A stretch of DNA of 10,031 nucleotides, from positions 1 through 10,031 of the forward strand of contig CAZAPG010000089.1 in the NCBI GenBank assembly GCA_964486935.1. The letters are read 5' to 3'. Positions 1 to 6,329 of this stretch are shown in pieces. Origin of the DNA: CAZAPG01 sp964486935. Its GTDB lineage: Bacteria > Chloroflexota > Anaerolineae > 4572-78 > J111. The notes beneath the pieces are model-generated. The model was not told the DNA's origin and did no database searches. It saw nothing but the letters and a program-made list of their open reading frames with translations. Each line of letters begins with the position of its first letter. Position 1 is the stretch's first letter. The translations under genes were made by a program, and so were the position numbers.

Positions 1-75
1 ACCAACAGTTTGGACGAGCTTTATGTCTTTAGCAAACTAGCACCAATGGTTAGTATACTGAATCCATAAATGTTG

Positions 76-105
76 TTGACACGCCGGCGCAACGCCAGCT
101 TTACT
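76..105 (+). promoter_or_regulatory. Possible sigma-70-like promoter
   Basis: A perfect TTGACA (76-81) is followed 18 bases later by TTTACT (100-105), which matches the -10 consensus at four of six positions. The start codon it would serve is at 236, implying a leader of about 125 bases that contains the second arm of the inverted repeat at 101-134. This is a weaker match than the promoters at 4955 and 6257. No better promoter is obvious nearer the gene. Confidence 0.3.
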
Positions 106-134
106 CAAGGCGGCGGGCGGCATCACTTGAGTAA
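101..134. repeat. 9-bp inverted repeat upstream of the large membrane protein gene
   Basis: TTACTCAAG (101-109) and CTTGAGTAA (126-134) are perfect reverse complements separated by a 16-base GC-rich spacer. No T-run follows on either strand, so an intrinsic terminator is unlikely. The left arm overlaps the possible -10 box at 100-105, so an operator is a reasonable guess. Nothing else supports a function. Confidence 0.5.
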
Positions 135-235
135 CAACTCTGAGCTAAAACTACCGGCCCTAACTTTTGGCAGGTGACCGGCAACCTGAATCTGTGTTAC
201 AGTAAATCTGCATCAACTAATTAGAGGGTAACTGT

Positions 236-2821
236 ATGGATGACAACCACGCTGTTGAAACGCCGGAGACCGGCCACAATCCAACCCCGGAGGATTGGCT
301 AAACGACTTGCTCAACGAGTCAGAAGAGACGCGCCTGGCCGCGGTGCAAAACCTGAGCCGGCTGACAACGGCCACCGAATTGAGCCTGCGGAGCCTGGAA
401 AAAACTGCGGCTCAGGACCAGAGCCAGTTGGTGCGCCAGGCCGCGCTAGAGGCGCTGGCCGCCCCGGCATACCGCCAGGCGCAGCGCCAGGCCAGCCGTC
501 TGCCGGTTTCAACCCGGCGCGCCCTGCTTACCGAAATTGAGCAGTGGCAGGCCGATGGTTTGCTATCCCTGCCCCTGGCCAACTTGCTGCGGCAGCGCTA
601 CACGTTTGACCTGCCCGCTACAGCCCAGGTTGCCGCGCCAGTTCCGGCCAAAGCGGCCCCATCCCTATCCGAGGTGCTGCTGAGTGAAACTACCATCAAG
701 GTAGCGCTTTATCTGGGCGCCTTTTTTGTGCTGGCTGCGGCGGCAATTCTGGCGGCCGTCATCGAGGGGCTGCGCCTGCCCATTTTGGGCGCGGCCACGT
801 TGGGGTTTTTGGCCGCCGCCTGGCTCCTGAAACGGCGGCTGCCGCAGGCCAGTTTTGTGCTGTTTGTGGTTTTTTCGTTTTTGTTGCCCATCGATGCCGG
901 GGTTTTGCTCGACCAGTTTGAAGTCAGCCGGCCAACCGCGCAACTCTACTGGATTGGCGTCACCATCGTGTTGAGTATTGTTTGGCTGGGCGGCGCCTTC
1001 TTCTACACTTCTCGATTTTTGAGCGTGCTAACCTTGGCCGCCGCCAGCGCCGGCGCCCTGCAAATAGGCCGCCGGTTAGACCTGACGGCTCATTTGGACC
1101 TGCTGCTGATTGAGCTGGCTACTCTGATGGGTCTGGCCGGCGCGGCGCTGCTGCGCCGCTGGCAGAGTCAAAAGTTCTCGCTGCCGCTGTTGGGGTTAAG
1201 CCAGCTTCAGCAAGCAGGGCTATTGGGCATGTCGGCGCTAATGGTTTTGGTGACTCTTATTGACGAGCCTTTGCCGTGGGCCGGCTGGTGGCTGGTTATT
1301 GGCGTCACCTGGCTGCTGGGGATGATTTTTTATGTAGCCAGCGACCGGTTTACCGGTTTTGCGCTCTTTCCGTGGCTGGCCGTGGCCGCCGGATTGCCGG
1401 CGCCCCTGTTGTGGCTGCAAGTTATATCGCCCTCAATTCTTATTGTATCGGTGGCTGCCTGTGGTTGGGGCGTAGTTTTGGCCCTGCTGGGAGAAGGGCT
1501 GGCGCGACAGTCCAGGGCAGGCGCGCGGGCGTATGCGCTCCCGCTGAATATGGGCGGGCTGGCGATGCTGGCCCTGGCCCCGCTGCTGGGGTTGTTTGAC
1601 CGGGTAGCCGTTGCGCTGGGCTGTCTGCTGGCGGCCACGGGACTATATTTAATCTTAACCTTCTACCGGCCCCGCTGGTGGAGTTGGAGCAGCGCGCTGC
1701 TGGCCGGCACGCTGGCCTATTTTACCGCCTTTTTTCTGCCCGCGCTGCAACCTTACAATTTCTATGCGGGCTTTGTTTTGTTGTGGCCGGCCCTGGTATT
1801 GCTAACCATTCATCTGGCGGCCCGGCGCAGGGTTGGGGCAGGCGCTTTGTGGCATCTCCCCCCGCTTCTGCTGGGCAGCGGCGTTGGGCTGATGGCCGGA
1901 TTGGCGCTGCTTGTGACCGGTCTGGAGGACGAGCCGGGCCGGGCGACCATTGCTTTTGCAATTATCGGCGGCTACGCGGCGTTTTTTGCCCTGGCCGACC
2001 GGCGTCCCTGGCTGGGGTATGGGGCAACCGGCAGCCTGGCGCTGGCCGTAATTTTTGGGCTGGTTTACGCCGAACAGGAAAGCTGGGTTGTCCCGCTCAT
2101 TTTGCTGGCCCTGGGGTATGTGGCCGCCGGCTTCGGGCTGGCCCTGTCTGGCCGGTTTGGCAACTGGGCAACAATGCTGCGCGCCAGCGGGCTGGCATTG
2201 GGGGCGGTAGTATCGCTGACGGCTCCGTTTCAGGGAGGCGCGGCTGCGGTTATTGGCACAGCTATTGCAGCCACTTTGTTTGCGGTAGAGGCCTGGTATC
2301 GGCGCAACATCTGGCTGGGGTTTCCGGCCACCCTGCTCTATTTGGGAGCTTATTTCATTCTATTACTTGAACTGGAAGTAACCGAACCCCAACTCTACTC
2401 GATTGGGGCGGCGCTGCTGGGCTTTATTATGCATTACCTGCTGGTGCGGAGCCGCAATAATGTGGCCGCTTTTTTAACCGGCCTTGTATCGCAACTGATT
2501 TTGTTGAGCACCACCTACATCCAGATGGTCGCCACCGACCGGTTTCTCTTTTTCGTGGTGCTGTTTGCCCAGGCCCTGGTGGTGCTAACTTACGGCCTGG
2601 TGGTGCGTTCTCGCAGTTTGGTTGGCGCGCCGCTGGTGTTTGTGGTGCTCGGCGTGATTACGGTGGTAATCAGCGCCCTGTCGGGCGTACCGGCGCTGGT
2701 GCTGGTGGGCTGTACCGGCTTTCTGTTATTACTGCTCGGCATTGCGGCCTTGCTGCAACGAGAGCGGCTACTGTCTGTCTCTACCCGCCTGAGCCGGCGG
2801 CTGACAGACTGGCAAGCCTGA
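236..2821 (+). CDS. Large polytopic membrane protein with HEAT-like N-terminal region (DUF2157-like)
   Basis: An 861-residue protein of unknown function. Residues about 20-80 are soluble, helical and rich in Leu, Ala and Glu, with a spacing that resembles one or two HEAT repeats. Residues about 100-122 (EIEQWQADGLLSLPLANLLR and on to RQRY) resemble the short cytoplasmic motif that precedes the membrane part of DUF2157-type proteins. From residue about 155 to the end there are roughly 26 hydrophobic stretches of membrane-spanning length, with Arg-rich short loops. No catalytic or transport signature is visible. The ATG at 236 has AGAGGG at 224-228 about seven bases upstream. It converges on the adenylate kinase gene with a 53-base gap. 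A scaffold, sensor or transporter role would be guesswork. The gene is clearly real: a long frame with strong codon bias. The family name is tentative. Confidence 0.85.
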   Translation: MDDNHAVETPETGHNPTPEDWLNDLLNESEETRLAAVQNLSRLTTATELSLRSLEKTAAQDQSQLVRQAALEALAAPAYRQAQRQASRLPVSTRRALLTEIEQWQADGLLSLPLANLLRQRYTFDLPATAQVAAPVPAKAAPSLSEVLLSETTIKVALYLGAFFVLAAAAILAAVIEGLRLPILGAATLGFLAAAWLLKRRLPQASFVLFVVFSFLLPIDAGVLLDQFEVSRPTAQLYWIGVTIVLSIVWLGGAFFYTSRFLSVLTLAAASAGALQIGRRLDLTAHLDLLLIELATLMGLAGAALLRRWQSQKFSLPLLGLSQLQQAGLLGMSALMVLVTLIDEPLPWAGWWLVIGVTWLLGMIFYVASDRFTGFALFPWLAVAAGLPAPLLWLQVISPSILIVSVAACGWGVVLALLGEGLARQSRAGARAYALPLNMGGLAMLALAPLLGLFDRVAVALGCLLAATGLYLILTFYRPRWWSWSSALLAGTLAYFTAFFLPALQPYNFYAGFVLLWPALVLLTIHLAARRRVGAGALWHLPPLLLGSGVGLMAGLALLVTGLEDEPGRATIAFAIIGGYAAFFALADRRPWLGYGATGSLALAVIFGLVYAEQESWVVPLILLALGYVAAGFGLALSGRFGNWATMLRASGLALGAVVSLTAPFQGGAAAVIGTAIAATLFAVEAWYRRNIWLGFPATLLYLGAYFILLLELEVTEPQLYSIGAALLGFIMHYLLVRSRNNVAAFLTGLVSQLILLSTTYIQMVATDRFLFFVVLFAQALVVLTYGLVVRSRSLVGAPLVFVVLGVITVVISALSGVPALVLVGCTGFLLLLLGIAALLQRERLLSVSTRLSRRLTDWQA

Positions 2822-2849
2822 CCCCCAACCGAAGCGCAAATTTATTTAA

Positions 2850-2864
2850 TGAGGTATTGCCTCA
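2850..2864. terminator. Weak bidirectional hairpin between convergent genes
   Basis: TGAGG and CCTCA form a 5-bp stem around a TATTG loop between two convergent stop codons. On the minus strand it is followed by an A/T-rich stretch without a clean T-run, so it would suit the adenylate kinase transcript better than the membrane protein transcript. The stem is short and may be chance. Confidence 0.3.
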
Positions 2865-2874
2865 ATGCGGGTGG

Positions 2875-4290
2875 TCAAACCGCTTCAACTTCGGTAATTT
2901 TTTGAATGGCGGCTATAATTCGCTCAAACACTTGCGATACGTCTCCCACGCCGTCAATCTCAACCAGCAGCCCGGCATTTTGATAGTATTGAATTAGCGG
3001 GGCGGTTTGCCGATGAAATGTTTTTAAGCGCGTCCTGACAGTTTCCGGGCTGTCGTCCTCGCGCTGGTACAGATATTCGCCCTGGCAGCGGTTGTATGGA
3101 CATGTTTTAAAGGGATTATACAGCTTGTGGAAGGGACTCTGGCACTCGCGGCAAATCAGGCGGCCTGATAAACGCTCCACAATTTCCTCATCAGATACTT
3201 TAATATACAGCACAATATCAATACGCCGGTGCATGTCGGTCATAATTTCGGTCAGGGCTTCGGCCTGGGGCATGGTGCGGGGAAAGCCATCCAAAATAAA
3301 GCCGGGGGCGGTATCGGGCCGAGAAAGCCGCTCGCGCACCATGGCTTCGGTAACGTTATCCGGCACCAGTTCGCCACGGTCCATATATTTTTTAGCCAGT
3401 TTGCCCAGTTCGGTTTCTTCCTGAATATTTTTGCGAAACAAATCGCCGGTGGCAATGCGTCGAATATTAAACCGTTGGCCCAGTTGCACCGCCTGCGTAC
3501 CTTTGCCCGACCCCGGCGCGCCCAGCAAAACGATATCAAGGCTGCGATGCAAAGCCTGCTCTTTTGACAAAGCCGTCCGCACATCTTTGAGCGCCTGAAT
3601 TTCCTCGGCCTCGGCGCGGGTAGCCGAGCGGGAGCGCACCTCTTGCCGCTTGACGGCCTGCACGGCTTCGTCAACCGCTTTGTAAACTTCTTCAATGGTA
3701 TCTTCGGCATCAATAATAACAAGTTTGCCGGTTTCTTGATAATATTCAATCAACGGGGCGGTTTCTCGATGAAAAACGCGCAGGCGCGCCCGCGTGGTTT
3801 CCGGGTTATCGTCGTCGCGGTGGTAACTTTGGCTGCTGCCGCACTTGTGGCAAACTTTAAAGGGGTTATGAATTTTATGGTAAGGCGTTTGGCAACCATG
3901 GCAAATGACACGCCCCGGCAAACGTTCTACAACCTCATCGTCCGATACCCGCAAATAGATAACGATATCAAGCTCTTGCTCCATTTCCTTGAACAGGTCA
4001 TCCAGAAATTTACCCTGGGATTTGTTGCGCGGAAAACCATCAAACAAAACCCCGCGCCGGGAATCATTCTTGCGTACATACTCTTCTACCATTGCTTCCA
4101 CCACTTCATCGGGCACCAGCTCTCCCTGGTTCATATATTTTTTGGCCAATATGCCCAGGGCCGTTTGGTTTTCCAGACTTTCTCTAAACAAATCGCCGGT
4201 AGAAATGTGCAGCAAATTATATTTGGGTACCAGTTTGTCAGCCTGCGTACCCTTTCCCGCCCCGGATGGGCCAATTAACGCAATATTCAT
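2875..4290 (-). CDS. adk: Tandem (two-domain) adenylate kinase
   Basis: A 471-residue fusion of two complete adenylate kinase domains; the usual bacterial enzyme is about 215 residues. Each would catalyse ATP + AMP = 2 ADP in the cytoplasm. Domain 1 (1-215) has P-loop GPSGAGKGT at 7-15, TGDLFR at 31-36, DGFPR at 84-88 and a zinc-type LID with C130, C133, C147, C150. Domain 2 (251-471) repeats these at an offset of exactly 250 residues: GAPGSGKGT 257-265, TGDLFR 281-286, DGFPR 334-338, and C380, C383, C397, C402, the last pair having wider spacing. A charged linker (about 216-250) joins them. LID and core arginines are kept in both halves, so both may be active. ATG at 4290 has AAAGGAG (4298-4304) seven bases upstream. 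It lies outside the usual secY-adk-map ribosomal protein context, so it may be a second copy. Confidence 0.95.
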   Translation of the reverse strand: MNIALIGPSGAGKGTQADKLVPKYNLLHISTGDLFRESLENQTALGILAKKYMNQGELVPDEVVEAMVEEYVRKNDSRRGVLFDGFPRNKSQGKFLDDLFKEMEQELDIVIYLRVSDDEVVERLPGRVICHGCQTPYHKIHNPFKVCHKCGSSQSYHRDDDNPETTRARLRVFHRETAPLIEYYQETGKLVIIDAEDTIEEVYKAVDEAVQAVKRQEVRSRSATRAEAEEIQALKDVRTALSKEQALHRSLDIVLLGAPGSGKGTQAVQLGQRFNIRRIATGDLFRKNIQEETELGKLAKKYMDRGELVPDNVTEAMVRERLSRPDTAPGFILDGFPRTMPQAEALTEIMTDMHRRIDIVLYIKVSDEEIVERLSGRLICRECQSPFHKLYNPFKTCPYNRCQGEYLYQREDDSPETVRTRLKTFHRQTAPLIQYYQNAGLLVEIDGVGDVSQVFERIIAAIQKITEVEAV

Positions 4291-4339
4291 AAAAATACTC
4301 CTTTGTTAGAGACAATCGGGTAATCAACAAGTTAAGTTT

Positions 4340-4383
4340 AAAAGAAAAATCCGCCTTGTAGCTTAGGTTTTGCTAAAGGCGGA
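4340..4383 (-). terminator. Intrinsic terminator on the minus strand
   Basis: TCCGCCTT (4350-4357) and AAGGCGGA (4376-4383) pair perfectly. TAGC (4359-4362) and GCTA (4372-4375) extend the stem inward past a single bulged base, leaving a 9-base loop. Read on the minus strand the hairpin is followed at once by TTTTTCTTTT. It lies about 120 bases past the stop of the small membrane protein gene and about 60 bases before the adenylate kinase start. It therefore either ends the first transcript or acts as an attenuator in the kinase leader. Confidence 0.8.
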
Positions 4384-4503
4384 CTATCAGATCAAAATTA
4401 CCCCATGTAAATTCCTTCCACATTGAAGAATTGTTCAAGATGCAGTATTTACAACGGCACCCACTATAATATTAGCCTCCAGTGGCGGCGTGGTAACGGT
4501 TAA

Positions 4504-4842
4504 TTAATTTTCTGTGGCTGGCTCTTCTTGCGTGTCCGTACCTGAAGCACTGTTATTATTGCCCGAATTCTCTTCGGTGGTGGCATTTTCCGAAGCCGGC
4601 GTTAACAAAATGCCGCTGTTGCCGGTATCAACCTGACTACCATCCTGGGTAACGCTGCCGCTATCGCCATAACCTACTACAAAACTAAGGGCAAAACTTA
4701 AAATAATCAGGGCGCTGAAAACGTAAATAAGAATTTGTCGCTTGGTAAGTTTACGTTGTTTAGCCGCTAATTCCGCTTTTGAGATGGGAGGGCCGGAAGG
4801 TTTGTAGCTTCTTTTTTTTCTGCGTTTTTTTGAAACTGGCAC
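4504..4842 (-). CDS. Small single-pass membrane protein, hypothetical
   Basis: A 112-residue protein I do not recognise. Residues 1-35 are strongly basic (a Lys/Arg cluster near residues 5-11 and further Lys/Arg to 35). Residues about 36-58 are one hydrophobic span (QILIYVFSALIILSFALSFV). The rest (about 60-112) is acidic, Asn/Ser/Thr/Glu-rich and probably disordered. The positive-inside rule predicts an N-in, C-out topology. The start is GTG at 4842, supported by AGGAG (4850-4854) seven bases upstream; no in-frame ATG is available near the N-terminus. A good promoter lies at 4880-4908. It is transcribed divergently from the LivJ-type binding protein. No enzymatic motif is present; a small membrane anchor or accessory factor is possible. 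Confidence 0.75.
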   Translation of the reverse strand: MPVSKKRRKKRSYKPSGPPISKAELAAKQRKLTKRQILIYVFSALIILSFALSFVVGYGDSGSVTQDGSQVDTGNSGILLTPASENATTEENSGNNNSASGTDTQEEPATEN

Positions 4843-4879
4843 AAAATTACTCCTAATATATTACGCTTTACTCCAAGAG

Positions 4880-4908
4880 ATTATACTCGTGGTAGAGTGT
4901 ATTGGCAA
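4880..4908 (-). promoter_or_regulatory. Sigma-70-like promoter for the small membrane protein gene
   Basis: On the minus strand, TTGCCA (4908-4903) is followed by a 17-base spacer and a perfect TATAAT (4885-4880). Transcription would start near 4873, giving a leader of about 30 bases with the AGGAG site before the GTG at 4842. Confidence 0.75.
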
Positions 4909-4914
4909 GCAAAT

Positions 4915-4951
4915 GGCGGATAGCTCAAAAGAATATTCTCTTTTAGCCGCC
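4915..4951. promoter_or_regulatory. Imperfect 37-base dyad between divergent promoters, candidate operator
   Basis: GGCGG (4915-4919) pairs with CCGCC (4947-4951), and AAAAGA (4927-4932) pairs with TCTTTT (4939-4944). The centre contains the perfect 10-bp palindrome AGAATATTCT (4930-4939). No T-run follows on either side, so it is not a convincing terminator. It exactly fills the gap between the two -35 boxes (4908 and 4955), the position expected of a shared regulator site. Confidence 0.5.
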
Positions 4952-4954
4952 TGG

Positions 4955-4982
4955 TTGACTCTGAGTCTGACCGGTTTATAAT
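4955..4982 (+). promoter_or_regulatory. Sigma-70-like promoter for the LivJ-type binding protein gene
   Basis: TTGACT (4955-4960), a 16-base spacer and a perfect TATAAT (4977-4982). Transcription would start near 4989, about 27 bases before the ATG at 5016. Confidence 0.8.
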
Positions 4983-5015
4983 AGTCACCTTTGAATCCCT
5001 CGCCGGGAAAAGAGT

Positions 5016-6203
5016 ATGGCTTCATTCAAACCCGTTTCCTACAACTCAACCCGCTGGCAGTGGTCGATTATTTTAATTTTAACCGCCCTGGTTACTACCC
5101 GCTGTTCCGGCAATATGCCTCCCATTCCTGCCACTCCCTCCGGCCCAACTTTGCAAATTGCCGTGCTGACCCCCACCAGCGGCGAGTTAGCCACATTTGG
5201 CCGGTTGATGCGGAACGGCATCCTTATGGCTTTTGACCACTGGAACAATGAAGGCGGAGTATTGGGCCGACGCCTTGAATGGCAGCTTTACCACACCGAT
5301 TGCACCTTTGAAGCAACTCGCCAGGCTACCCAACAGGCCATAGACAACGGCCTCCGGTTTATCATCGGCCCGCTTTGCTCCGAAGCCGCCATCGCCGCCG
5401 CCGAACTGGCCGAAATGAACCAAGCCCTCATGATTGCGCCGGCGGCAACTCACCCGCTGGTAACAGTTAACGGCCACAACAGAACGCGTCCAACCGTTTT
5501 TAGAGCCGGTTACAGCTACAACTTGCAGGGGCGGGCCGCCGCCTGGTTTGCCTCTCATTGGCTCGGCGTTACCAGGGCCGCCGTATTGCTAAACCCCACC
5601 GATGATTACTCAACCGCGCTGGCCGGCATCTTTGCCCAAGAGTTTACCGCCCAGGGGGGAACCATTACCCAACAGGCTACCTACGCCCAGGAAAATACCG
5701 ACTTTCTACCGCTGCTTGCCAACATTCAACAAACCGGCGCGCAACTCATCTACCTGCCCGCCGGGCCAGAGGTCGCCAATCAACTGGCCGGCCAGATGAG
5801 TCAGCATAATATCAACCTGCTTCTGCTGGGCAGCGATGCCTGGCACGCCGATAATTTGAACAAAACCACTGCCGAGGGCAGTTACTTTCCCTTGCACTTC
5901 ACGCCAAACAATGAGCAACCCTTTACCCAACACTGGGCCGAGGATTACAAATCCGCCTACGCTACCGAGCCAACAGCCCTGGCCGCGTTAAGTTTCGACG
6001 CGACTCAATTGCTGCTCCAGGCCATTCAACAAACCGGCCGGCCAGACCCCGCGCAGGTAGCCAAAACCCTGGAGCAGCAACAGATGTTGGGCGTAACGGG
6101 TCAAATCAGTTTTGATAACCAACACAATCCGCTCAAGCCGGTATATTTTGTGCAAATTAAAAAAGGCCACACAACTTTGACAACCTCGGTTAATTTAGAC
6201 TAA
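5016..6203 (+). CDS. Branched-chain-amino-acid-type (LivJ-like) ABC transporter substrate-binding protein
   Basis: A 395-residue exported protein of the type I periplasmic binding fold (Peripla_BP_6 / LivJ-LivK group). Residues 1-30 form a signal: a positively charged start, a hydrophobic core at about 15-28 and then C30, which may be lipidated although the preceding residues (VTTRC) are a poor lipobox because of Arg at -1. The mature domain begins near residue 45 with IAVLTPTSGELATFGRLMRN, typical of the N-lobe, followed by AFDHWNNEGGVLGRR and IIGPLCSEAA. C96 and C121 may form the disulfide seen in this family. Ligands in the family include branched-chain amino acids, amides and aromatic compounds; the ligand here cannot be told. 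No permease or ATPase gene is nearby. The ribosome binding site is weak (GGGAAAAGAG just upstream); the start was chosen because it gives a full signal peptide. Confidence 0.88.
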   Translation: MASFKPVSYNSTRWQWSIILILTALVTTRCSGNMPPIPATPSGPTLQIAVLTPTSGELATFGRLMRNGILMAFDHWNNEGGVLGRRLEWQLYHTDCTFEATRQATQQAIDNGLRFIIGPLCSEAAIAAAELAEMNQALMIAPAATHPLVTVNGHNRTRPTVFRAGYSYNLQGRAAAWFASHWLGVTRAAVLLNPTDDYSTALAGIFAQEFTAQGGTITQQATYAQENTDFLPLLANIQQTGAQLIYLPAGPEVANQLAGQMSQHNINLLLLGSDAWHADNLNKTTAEGSYFPLHFTPNNEQPFTQHWAEDYKSAYATEPTALAALSFDATQLLLQAIQQTGRPDPAQVAKTLEQQQMLGVTGQISFDNQHNPLKPVYFVQIKKGHTTLTTSVNLD

Positions 6204-6210
6204 CTTTAAC

Positions 6211-6240
6211 GGGTGCGTCCCAAATTTTGGGGGCAGACCC
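6211..6240. mobile_element. 30-bp miniature palindromic element with 9-bp target-site duplication
   Basis: The element starts with GGGTGCGTCCCAAATTTT (6211-6228) and ends with GGGGGCAGACCC (6229-6240); the two halves are imperfect reverse complements. It is flanked by exact direct repeats AACTTTAAC at 6202-6210 and 6241-6249. The left repeat overlaps the stop codon of the LivJ-type gene. The same two ends bound the longer element at 7418-7507. This copy looks like an element reduced to its two terminal repeats by internal deletion. No transposase is encoded, so any movement would have relied on one supplied in trans. Confidence 0.7.
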
Positions 6241-6256
6241 AACTTTAACCTGGGTT

Positions 6257-6285
6257 TTGACATCCAATTAGAGCTTTGTTATACT
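6257..6285 (+). promoter_or_regulatory. Sigma-70-like promoter for the FGE-fold lipoprotein gene
   Basis: A perfect TTGACA (6257-6262), a 17-base spacer and TATACT (6280-6285, five of six consensus positions). Transcription would start near 6292, 38 bases before the ATG, with GGAGGAG at 6314-6320. The -35 box begins eight bases after the right target-site duplication of the element at 6211. Confidence 0.85.
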
Positions 6286-6329
6286 GGCTCACTACTATTG
6301 AAAACGCGAAAGCGGAGGAGAATTAACGG

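Noticed and set aside
1..69. An open frame from base 1 to a TAA at 67-69 (22 codons), possibly the end of an upstream gene
   Set aside because: A run of 22 stop-free codons is common by chance and no motif is recognisable, so I did not list it as a gene.
4375..4420. Minus-strand 16-codon frame entering the terminator hairpin, as an attenuator leader peptide
   Set aside because: It has no ribosome binding site and no run of regulatory codons, so it is not supported.
4384..4503. Plus-strand TATAAT at 4465-4470 as a promoter
   Set aside because: There is no acceptable -35 box at 16-18 bases and no plus-strand gene follows, so it is probably chance in an AT-rich gap.
6211..6240. The 30-bp palindrome as a transcription terminator of the LivJ-type gene
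   Set aside because: There is no T-run on either side, and the flanking 9-bp direct repeats and the second copy at 7418 favour a mobile element. A side effect on transcription cannot be excluded.
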